This document shows positions 43,907-50,739 of a DNA stretch of 64,000 nucleotides, piece by piece. The position numbers and the translations under genes are program-made. This DNA is from Ferruginibacter albus. Its GTDB lineage: Bacteria > Bacteroidota > Bacteroidia > Chitinophagales > Chitinophagaceae. Under the pieces are notes generated by a model that was given only the letters and a program-made list of their open reading frames with translations, did not search any database and was not told where the DNA came from. The stretch lies in the NCBI RefSeq assembly GCF_020042285.1, contig NZ_CP083388.1, forward strand, positions 3,622,001 through 3,686,000, given 5' to 3'. Each line of letters begins with the position of its first letter. Position 1 is the first letter of the stretch.

Positions 43907-44662
43907 ATGAAATTACTAGAAGGAAAAACAGCTCTGATAACCGGTGCTGCCCGTGGTATTGGCGAAGGCATCGCCATAAAATTTGCTGAGCATGGTGCGG
44001 ATGTTGCATTTACATATGTAAGTGCCGGCAGCGCCGACAAAGCAAAAGCATTGGAAGATAAATTGACAGCGTTAGGCGTAAAAGCAAAAGCCTATCAAAG
44101 CAATGCGGCTGATTATGCAGCCAGCGAAACATTGGTGAACGATATATTAAAAGAGTTTGGTAAAATAGATATTGCCGTAAACAATGCCGGCATCAGCAAA
44201 GACAATTTAATGTTGCGCCTTACTCCCGAACAATGGCAGGAAGTAATTAATGTAAACCTGAATAGTGTATTTAATATAACCAAGCAGGTTATCCGCCCGA
44301 TGATGAAAGCAAAAAGCGGAAGCATCATTAATATGAGCTCTATCATTGGCGAGATCGGTAATGCCGGGCAGGCAAGCTATGCCGCATCAAAAGCCGGTGT
44401 GATTGGTTTTACAAAAAGCATTGCTAAAGAATTAGGAAGCAGAAATATTCGTTGCAACGCCATTGCCCCCGGCTTTGTTGAAACGGATATGACCAGCTAT
44501 TTAAAAGAAGGCGAAGCAGCCGACAAATACAAAGCAGGTATTCCTTTAGGCAGATTTGGTTCTGCTGAAGATATTGCGAACGTTACGCTGTTTTTAGCAA
44601 GCGACTTGAGTAGTTATGTAACCGGACAGGTTATCAGTGCCTGCGGTGGTTTAAATATTTAA
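43907..44662 (+). CDS. fabG: 3-oxoacyl-[acyl-carrier-protein] reductase
   Basis: This 251-residue short-chain dehydrogenase reduces the beta-keto group in fatty-acid elongation. The NADPH motif is GAARGIGEG (13-21), followed by NNAG at 92-95, and catalytic Ser145, Tyr158 and Lys162 (YAASK). ISKDNLMLRL after NNAG and the ending YVTGQVISACGG are typical of FabG rather than of general SDRs. It has its own -7 box and ends in a very strong terminator, so it is monocistronic rather than part of a fab operon. Confidence 0.92.
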   Translation: MKLLEGKTALITGAARGIGEGIAIKFAEHGADVAFTYVSAGSADKAKALEDKLTALGVKAKAYQSNAADYAASETLVNDILKEFGKIDIAVNNAGISKDNLMLRLTPEQWQEVINVNLNSVFNITKQVIRPMMKAKSGSIINMSSIIGEIGNAGQASYAASKAGVIGFTKSIAKELGSRNIRCNAIAPGFVETDMTSYLKEGEAADKYKAGIPLGRFGSAEDIANVTLFLASDLSSYVTGQVISACGGLNI

Positions 44663-44670
44663 TTGTGCAT

Positions 44671-44708
44671 CGCCGGGCATTGCCTTTCGCAATGCCCGGC
44701 GGTTTTTA
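44671..44708 (+). terminator. strong intrinsic terminator after fabG
   Basis: A perfect 13-bp GC-rich stem (CGCCGGGCATTGC at 44671-44683 with its complement at 44689-44701) and a 5-base loop are followed by GTTTTTATTTG. Confidence 0.92.
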
Positions 44709-44788
44709 TTTGTATAGGGCAGAAGCATACTTAACAGGTGCACCACACTTTAACCTTACACTACCTTTCACTATTGCCCATTCACCTC

Positions 44789-44796
44789 TATCTTTG
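44789..44796 (+). promoter_or_regulatory. -7 box (TATCTTTG) for lysS
   Basis: TATCTTTG lies 21 bases before the lysS ATG at 44818. Confidence 0.6.
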
Positions 44797-44817
44797 CAAA
44801 AATTTTAAAAAGCCTTT

Positions 44818-46341
44818 ATGAGTTCACATTTGTCCGAACAGGAAATTATTCGCAGGGGAAAATTAGATGAATTAAACAAACTGGGAATTGATGCCTATCC
44901 TGCTGCATTATACCCGGTAAATACCTCCGCATTGTTCATCAAACAAAACTATAAAGGCGAAGAAAACAAAGAACAATTTGCAGAGGTATGTATTGCCGGC
45001 CGTATCATGAGCATCCGCGATATGGGTAAGGCCAATTTTGCCGTGATACAGGACGCTTCAGGAAAGATACAGGTGTACATTAAGCAAGATGACATCTGCC
45101 CAACAGACGATAAAACATTGTATCAAACCGTTTGGAAAAAATTATTAGATATTGGTGATATTATCGGCATTAAAGGATATGTATTTACTACTAAAACAGG
45201 CGAAACCTCTATTCATGTAAAAGAGTTTTCGTTGCTGGCAAAATCCTTGCACCCGTTACCGGTGGTAAAAGAAAAAGATGGCGAAGCGTTTGACGAAGTA
45301 ACCGATCCTGAGTTTCGCTATCGTCAACGCTATGCAGACTTAATTGTAAATCCCGGAGTAAAAGAAGTTTTTGTAAAGCGTTCAAAAATGATAAACGCTA
45401 TCCGTGATTTTTTAAATGAACACAATGCATTGGAAGTTGATACGCCTGTTCTGCAAAGTATTCCCGGTGGTGCAGCCGCACGCCCGTTCATTACACATCA
45501 CAATGCATTGGACATACCGATGTATTTGCGTATTGCCAATGAACTTTATTTAAAACGTTTGATCGTTGGCGGTTTTGAATGGGTGTATGAATTCAGTCGC
45601 AACTTCCGCAATGAAGGAATGGACCGAACGCACAATCCTGAATTTACTGTACTGGAATTTTATGTAGCGTATAAAGATTATGAATGGATGATGGATACGA
45701 CGGAACAGCTGTTAGAGAGAACTGCCATTGCTACCAACGGCACAACCGTTATAACATCAGGAGATAAAGAAATTGATTTTAAAGCTCCGTATAAAAGGAT
45801 CTCGATCTTAGAGGCTATTAAAGAACATACCGGTTTCGATCTTTCCGAAATGGATGAAGCCGAAACAAGAAGTGCTTGCCAACAACTAGGCATACACGCA
45901 GATGCAAAATGGGGTAAAGGAAAATTGATCGATGAGATCTTTGGCGAAAAATGTGAGCATCATTATATACAACCAACATTTATTACCGATTACCCCGTAG
46001 AGATGAGCCCGCTTACTAAAAAGCATCGCAGCAAACCCGGCTTGGTAGAGCGTTTTGAGTTGATCGTAAATGGTAAAGAAATTGCCAATGCCTACAGTGA
46101 ATTAAATGACCCGATCGATCAGCGTGAACGTTTTGAAGACCAGGTAAAATTAATGGAACGTGGAGATGATGAAGCGATGTTCATTGATCATGACTTTTTA
46201 CGTGCCTTAGAATATGGCATGCCGCCAACTGCCGGTATTGGTTTTGGAATAGACCGGTTGTGTATGTTGCTCGTAAACCAGCCTTCTATACAGGATGTGT
46301 TGCTCTTTCCGCAAATGCGCCCGGAGAAGCGAGAAGAGTAA
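44818..46341 (+). CDS. lysS: lysine--tRNA ligase (class II)
   Basis: This 507-residue synthetase charges tRNA-Lys. An N-terminal OB-fold anticodon-binding domain (about 55-170: ICIAGRIMSIRDMGKANFAVI) precedes the class II core. Motif 1 is around FLNEHNALEVDTPVLQSIPGG, motif 2 is EFSRNFRNEGMDRTHNPEFT and motif 3 is GIGFGIDRLCMLL. An insert of about 45 residues in the catalytic core (LSEMDEAETRSACQQLG) is seen in other Bacteroidota LysS. It is monocistronic, and its end is two bases from the stop of the convergent proline-rich gene. Confidence 0.96.
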   Translation: MSSHLSEQEIIRRGKLDELNKLGIDAYPAALYPVNTSALFIKQNYKGEENKEQFAEVCIAGRIMSIRDMGKANFAVIQDASGKIQVYIKQDDICPTDDKTLYQTVWKKLLDIGDIIGIKGYVFTTKTGETSIHVKEFSLLAKSLHPLPVVKEKDGEAFDEVTDPEFRYRQRYADLIVNPGVKEVFVKRSKMINAIRDFLNEHNALEVDTPVLQSIPGGAAARPFITHHNALDIPMYLRIANELYLKRLIVGGFEWVYEFSRNFRNEGMDRTHNPEFTVLEFYVAYKDYEWMMDTTEQLLERTAIATNGTTVITSGDKEIDFKAPYKRISILEAIKEHTGFDLSEMDEAETRSACQQLGIHADAKWGKGKLIDEIFGEKCEHHYIQPTFITDYPVEMSPLTKKHRSKPGLVERFELIVNGKEIANAYSELNDPIDQRERFEDQVKLMERGDDEAMFIDHDFLRALEYGMPPTAGIGFGIDRLCMLLVNQPSIQDVLLFPQMRPEKREE

Positions 46342-46343
46342 AT

Positions 46344-47753
46344 CTATTCTTCTCCTTCCTTTCGTCGCCTTAAAGTGATCGCAGCATTTTTTTCCAGATC
46401 ACCGGAGAAACGGACCTCGTATCTTTTTTTACCATCTTTTAATATCAATACACCGGTATTAGGTGGTATGCTTCCCAAATTTTCCGCGTACATCACAATT
46501 TGCATGGAGTCGCCAACTTCATTTGTATAAATAGTTTTAGTAACCGGGTTGGTGCTCAACCCTTCTTTACCCATAATAACAACTCCGTTCAATAATACAC
46601 TTACGGTATCACCATCTACATAACCATTATCGTATAAAGTAATGGTTACACTATCCGATGTAAAGTATAGTGTTTGAATATTTTCAATAGTGCGTTTAGC
46701 AATGTCCTTTGCCGAGCCGGCAGGAACAAAAACAGGTGGTGGCTTTGGCACAGGCGGTTTTGCAACAACGGGGGGTGGAGTAACCGTAGGTGCCGGCTTT
46801 GCAATTACCGGTTGCGGTTTGGGTGCTACGGGCGCCGGTTTTTGTACAACAGGCGGTGCTTGCGGTTTTGATATAACTGTTGGCTTGGGTTGTGGAGTGG
46901 CGGGCTTAGCTGCCGGTGGTGCCGGTTTGTTTACGGCTACCGTTTTATCTGCTTTTACAACAGTTGTTTTTGCTGTAGTATCAACAGGTTTTACAGCGGG
47001 CTTATTTATTACGATCGCTTTTTGTTTTTGGGTAGTATCTACTTTTTTAATGATCGGTTCAGGTTTTGAAATAACGGTAGTGGGCGGAGCAACGGCTTCT
47101 TCTTTGGGTTTTACTATAGCAATTGCTGTTGTATCTTTTTTCTCAACAGGCGGCGGTGCTATTGCTTTTACTTCAGGTAATTTTTTTTGCTGAACCAATA
47201 ATTGCCCGGTGTCAGTTTTAGGTATATCATTATCCACTACTTCAACTTTATCATTCATTTTCTTTTTTGTTTTAAAAGAGAATGGGGTGGCTAAATTAAG
47301 CTCCAGCAATTTGGCGTATAATTTTGAAGTGTCCGGGTTATCTGTTTTTTGCAAAGCGATCTGTCCGCCGATAGGCTTTAGATCCATTACCCGTTTTACC
47401 GTAAAAGAGCCGCTCAACTTTTTGCCATCATCTTTAAAAGAAAACTCATCTACCTGTTTTATTTTTTTGGCTCCTTCATCTTTATACGTGTCATACACCA
47501 GGGTTTTATCTTCTGTAATTATTTTACCGTCGTCTTCACTGATAGATAATTTTTTAAGCGCAACTTCTTCTGAATTTTTTATAGGAAAGCTGATATAAGA
47601 GTACGCCACTATTTTTCCGCTGTCTTGAAAAAATGCCACTTCATACGGAAGCTTTTGTTGTGAGGTTGATAAAACGCCTGTCCATATACCAATAAGCTCC
47701 TGTGCAAAAACAAAAGAAGGGAGCAATAATAAAGTAAGTAAAAGTATTCTCAT
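46344..47753 (-). CDS. secreted protein with proline-rich linker and two beta domains, unknown function
   Basis: This 469-residue protein has a signal peptide (MRILLLTLLLLPSFVFAQ). An N-terminal lipocalin-like beta domain (about 20-135, starting LIGIWTGVLSTSQQ) is followed by a long Pro/Lys/Val/Ala linker (about 185-345) built of KPxP and PKP steps like the periplasm-spanning region of TonB. A C-terminal domain of about 115 residues contains DSVTITLYDNGYVDGDTVSVLLNG. The linker suggests that it spans the periplasm or peptidoglycan, with a small beta sandwich at its far end. I recognise no enzyme motif. Confidence 0.75.
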   Translation of the reverse strand: MRILLLTLLLLPSFVFAQELIGIWTGVLSTSQQKLPYEVAFFQDSGKIVAYSYISFPIKNSEEVALKKLSISEDDGKIITEDKTLVYDTYKDEGAKKIKQVDEFSFKDDGKKLSGSFTVKRVMDLKPIGGQIALQKTDNPDTSKLYAKLLELNLATPFSFKTKKKMNDKVEVVDNDIPKTDTGQLLVQQKKLPEVKAIAPPPVEKKDTTAIAIVKPKEEAVAPPTTVISKPEPIIKKVDTTQKQKAIVINKPAVKPVDTTAKTTVVKADKTVAVNKPAPPAAKPATPQPKPTVISKPQAPPVVQKPAPVAPKPQPVIAKPAPTVTPPPVVAKPPVPKPPPVFVPAGSAKDIAKRTIENIQTLYFTSDSVTITLYDNGYVDGDTVSVLLNGVVIMGKEGLSTNPVTKTIYTNEVGDSMQIVMYAENLGSIPPNTGVLILKDGKKRYEVRFSGDLEKNAAITLRRRKEGEE

Positions 47754-47823
47754 GAATTACATGTTAGCAGCTTAAAGATAAAGATATTGCTGCTGCTGTA
47801 TAAATTTTTTAAAGCTGCTAACT

Positions 47824-47857
47824 AAAAAAGCTACCTCTGTTTAGAAGTAGCTTTTTT
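47824..47857 (-). terminator. intrinsic terminator after coiled-coil membrane protein gene
   Basis: An 11-bp stem (AAAAAAGCTAC / GTAGCTTTTTT) lies just past the stop at 47883 on the minus strand, ending in a T run. Confidence 0.8.
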
Positions 47858-47882
47858 CAGTTTTATGGATATTAAATATCTT

Positions 47883-48860
47883 TTATCCGAAGATGCCGCC
47901 TTTCTTTAATTCTTTTGTTCCTTCTCCAATTTTAAATCCGTTTTGATAGATCTGGATAGTGTAACTTCCTTCCTGGAATTGAGAGCTTGGCTTAAACGCA
48001 AACTCTACATTTTTCTTCTTAGCTGTTTCAATATCAACTGTTACTTTAGCTGAATAAGGTTTATCCCCTTCTTCACGTGTTGTAAAGGTTGATGCAGCGG
48101 AAGAATCCTGAATAACAGGTTTTCCGTCAGGACCAATAACACAAACATATACATCTGTTGCACCTGTCTGAGCAATGCGGTTGTCAACGTCGAAAGAGAT
48201 CACCATTTTATCTACACGTTTAGCAGTAGTGGTTACTTTTTCTTTTCCGCTTCCTTTAATTTTTACGGGTGTAATAGAAATATTGGACGCATTCAATGTA
48301 GAAGCAACATCTACTTTGTTGCTAAGCGCTTTATTGGAGCTGTCTGATGTAGCCAGATCCTGCGTTAATTTGTCTTTTGCCTGCGTTAAGGTGGCCTTGT
48401 CTTGCGTTAGCATTTGGTTATCCTGGGTTAACTGTGCAATTTGATTTTGCATATCAGTTATTTTTCCATTCAAGTCGGCGATCAATGATTTTGCTTTGTT
48501 CAATTCTGCAGCTGTAGCATTTTTCTTATTTAAGATGCTGCGGATTTCTGCTTTTGTTTTATCAATTTCCTGGTTGCTTTCTGCCAACTTTGTTTGCAGG
48601 GTATTGCTGAAATTGGTCATTGAATCCAGACGTACCAACGATGCGTCAAAGCTTTTTTGTAAATCACTTTTCTCATCGGTTACTTTCGCAATTTGGCTTT
48701 GCTGAGTTTGAATTGTTTCACCGGACCTGTTTTTATCTACAATCAAATATCCTCCTACAAGAATAAGCGCTGCAGTTAATATTCCGATGATCACATTTTT
48801 TCCTTTTTGTTGTGATGGCTGATTTTCGGAGCCTGGCACTGAATATTCTGATGTACTCAT
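47883..48860 (-). CDS. membrane-anchored coiled-coil protein with C-terminal beta domain
   Basis: This 325-residue protein has a cytoplasmic N-terminal tail (1-20), one transmembrane helix (NVIIGILTAALILVGGYLIV, 22-41), a long coiled coil (about 50-185) and a C-terminal beta-rich domain (about 190-325: MVISFDVDNRIAQTGATDVYV). The coiled coil includes four exact LTQ heptads at 144, 151, 158 and 165. The layout looks like an inner-membrane anchor projecting a domain across the periplasm. I do not recognise a named family. It ends in a strong terminator and is probably monocistronic. Confidence 0.75.
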   Translation of the reverse strand: MSTSEYSVPGSENQPSQQKGKNVIIGILTAALILVGGYLIVDKNRSGETIQTQQSQIAKVTDEKSDLQKSFDASLVRLDSMTNFSNTLQTKLAESNQEIDKTKAEIRSILNKKNATAAELNKAKSLIADLNGKITDMQNQIAQLTQDNQMLTQDKATLTQAKDKLTQDLATSDSSNKALSNKVDVASTLNASNISITPVKIKGSGKEKVTTTAKRVDKMVISFDVDNRIAQTGATDVYVCVIGPDGKPVIQDSSAASTFTTREEGDKPYSAKVTVDIETAKKKNVEFAFKPSSQFQEGSYTIQIYQNGFKIGEGTKELKKGGIFG

Positions 48861-49126
48861 AGTAATTAAATTTTTTGTTTAAAAATGTTAACGAACACTA
48901 TATTTCCACAACCGTGCCACAGCGTTTTAAAAAAAAGTTAAAGCGATTTTATTCTATAGTAAAAGAAGAGTTATAATAAGGATAAGGGAATTTTATCTAC
49001 AATTTGGGTAATGGTATAAATCCAAAAGTGTTGTAAAAGAGGGTTGTAATAGTATAAACCTACTGGCGTCTAATCTGTGACAAGTTCATCCGAGTTCCAA
49101 TCTATTTTTAAATCGTTTACTAAATC

Positions 49127-49386
49127 TAAAAACTCTGAAAGATTCAGCTTTTAACTCCACCAATGCAGTAAAAAACTTCAGTCGCAGAGCACCAAACTCC
49201 GATCTTTCAAAGCTTTTACTACAACATCAAATAAAAAACTGCAGATTGACAGTTCGTAACTCCAACTTTGTAGCCTTTAGCTCTGATCATTCAGTAAAAG
49301 TGTTTCGGTAATCAGTTTAATAACTGTGGCTTTGGAGTAAAAGCTTCGTTGGCAGGGTTGTTAAAAGTGAGTTTGCGGTAATTAGC
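49127..49386. repeat. diverged tandem-like repeat region
   Basis: Read on the minus strand, three units begin GGAGTT and end near AGTTTTT or CAGTTTTTTA, with CTG in the middle. Small hairpins such as CTGAAAGATTCAG occur inside units. Identity between units is low, so this is a tentative call. Confidence 0.4.
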
Positions 49387-49436
49387 TAAGAGGTGCAAGT
49401 TGTTTGCATAGTTCAGGAGGTTTTAAAGCAAAAGAA

Positions 49437-49462
49437 AGAGCCACCCAACAGCGGTGACTCTT
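49437..49462 (-). terminator. intrinsic terminator after 162-residue orphan gene
   Basis: The minus-strand stem AGAGTCACC / GGTGGCTCT (one wobble pair) is followed by TTCTTTTG. Confidence 0.65.
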
Positions 49463-49488
49463 ATTTCTAATTCAAACAACATGTATTT

Positions 49489-49977
49489 TTAAGAACCGGC
49501 AGTAACATCTCCTGCTTTACTCCTGTTACCACCCGGATACCGTTTCTTTAATTCTTCGTGAATAGTGCGGGCATTACGGGCACCATGGCTTTCACCTAAT
49601 ACTACATTGCTGTAGTAAGCACGGGCAGCATAAAATGCTTCGCTGCCGGCAAGCATAGCAATATCGGCCAAGCTATTAGCTAATGTATGTCCAAGGTTTG
49701 CCAATGGAGTAACATTAACTGCGTTGTTCACATCAATATCAAAATCTTGTGAAACAATAAAGGCGGGTAAAAACTGGGGGTCGCTTTTATTGTAATCATT
49801 TGCTTTGGTTACAAAGGCAACCGACTTGTCGCCCATCTTTGTCATAGATTGTCGCTCATCAGGGTTTAACGGAGTAAGAAAAGGGGCTATCGCTTGTGAG
49901 GCCTGCGTTAATAGCGAATTTATCTGGTTAATTACATCGATAGGAATTAGCTTGTACGATCTGTTTTCATTTGGCAT
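49489..49977 (-). CDS. uncharacterised soluble protein
   Basis: This 162-residue protein has no signal peptide or membrane segment and is mostly helical in character. The Ala-rich second half reads LANLGHTLANSLADIAMLAGSEAFYAARAYYSNVV. The end is basic and Gly-rich (KKRYPGGNRSKAGDVTAGS). I recognise no family. It is bordered by a terminator on one side and by the 628-base repeat-rich gap beyond, so it is transcribed alone. Confidence 0.65.
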   Translation of the reverse strand: MPNENRSYKLIPIDVINQINSLLTQASQAIAPFLTPLNPDERQSMTKMGDKSVAFVTKANDYNKSDPQFLPAFIVSQDFDIDVNNAVNVTPLANLGHTLANSLADIAMLAGSEAFYAARAYYSNVVLGESHGARNARTIHEELKKRYPGGNRSKAGDVTAGS

Positions 49978-50171
49978 AACAAATAATTTAGTAGTTAAAA
50001 AGTAATTTATACTACTAGTCTACGCCTTTATTTTTTTCTAAAAAATAGTCCTCTGCCAATTATTGATCTATGTCATTATAAACTTATAGTCCTCTGATAA
50101 TATCTGGCCGGTCCTCTTAATGCTTTCTAATTCTTCTTATTAAAATAATTTTTATCTTGTAGCCCTACCAT

Positions 50172-50492
50172 ATGAATATAGATAAATTAGAAAACCGCAG
50201 TCGCACTTATATAATTGCCATAGTAAGTTTATGTATAGTGAATATCCTTTTAATGCGACTTGGGGTAAAGAATCGTTTTTTGAATTGGTTGTTATTTCTG
50301 CCTTGTAGTCTTATTTGGATTGCCGCATTGGTTCACTACTTTTATATAATCTATTTTTCAGTTAAAGAACGAGTCTCGTTGTTCTCACTAAAGGCATTTA
50401 CAATATTAGTTTTAGTGTTGTTTACCTTTTTGTTCTTTTGTATAATTCTTTTTTTCTGCTTTGTAAACGGTCTTCGTGGATTGAGCTTTTAA
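50172..50492 (+). CDS. small membrane protein, unknown function
   Basis: This 106-residue protein has three hydrophobic helices (IIAIVSLCIVNILLMRLGV; WLLFLPCSLIWIAALVHYFYIIYF; ILVLVLFTFLFFCIILFFCFV) with a charged start (MNIDKLENRSR). The layout, with basic residues between helices 1 and 2, is consistent with a real inner-membrane protein. The flanking A/T-rich intergenic sequence gives little support for its expression, and the codon content is biased by Leu and Phe. I do not recognise the family. Confidence 0.5.
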   Translation: MNIDKLENRSRTYIIAIVSLCIVNILLMRLGVKNRFLNWLLFLPCSLIWIAALVHYFYIIYFSVKERVSLFSLKAFTILVLVLFTFLFFCIILFFCFVNGLRGLSF

Positions 50493-50739
50493 CTTATAGT
50501 ACTGCGGGATTTATAGTGCCTTTTTTAATTGCCCCTGTTTTATTTGAGAATTGCCTTTTGACAAGTCGCTTAATGATTACTTAACAACCAACCTGCCAAT
50601 ACTTTTATTATAATATTAAATAAATTATATACATTAGAGTGTTGCTTCAATTGTCAACCCAGGCGGTTCCGTTTAATATCCTATCAAAGATTCGTATCAG
50701 TTTTCTTTACTAATTCTTACACAACAAAACATTTGCTTT

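Larger units (their letters stand above)
48861..49488. other. 628-base intergenic stretch with diverged repeats, no gene found
   Basis: No open frame of useful length with coding character is seen. From about 49127 to 49385 there are six TAAAA-led units starting at 49127, 49169, 49232, 49295, 49338 and 49362, several preceded by CAG or GAG. The first three continue into AACTC/AACTG-type sequence ending in AACTCC. Spacing is 42, 63, 63, 43 and 24, close to multiples of 21. AGTGTTTCGGTAATCAG (49299) is echoed by AGTGAGTTTGCGGTAATTAG (49367). The right end holds the terminator of the next gene. Confidence 0.5.

Noticed and set aside
46690..47193. A 167-codon open frame on the plus strand rich in Gly, Ala, Thr and Phe
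   Set aside because: It is antisense to the proline-rich linker of the 46344-47753 gene; the reverse complement of repeated Pro/Ala/Lys codons creates a long open frame with Gly-rich pseudo-repeats. No start context and no family.
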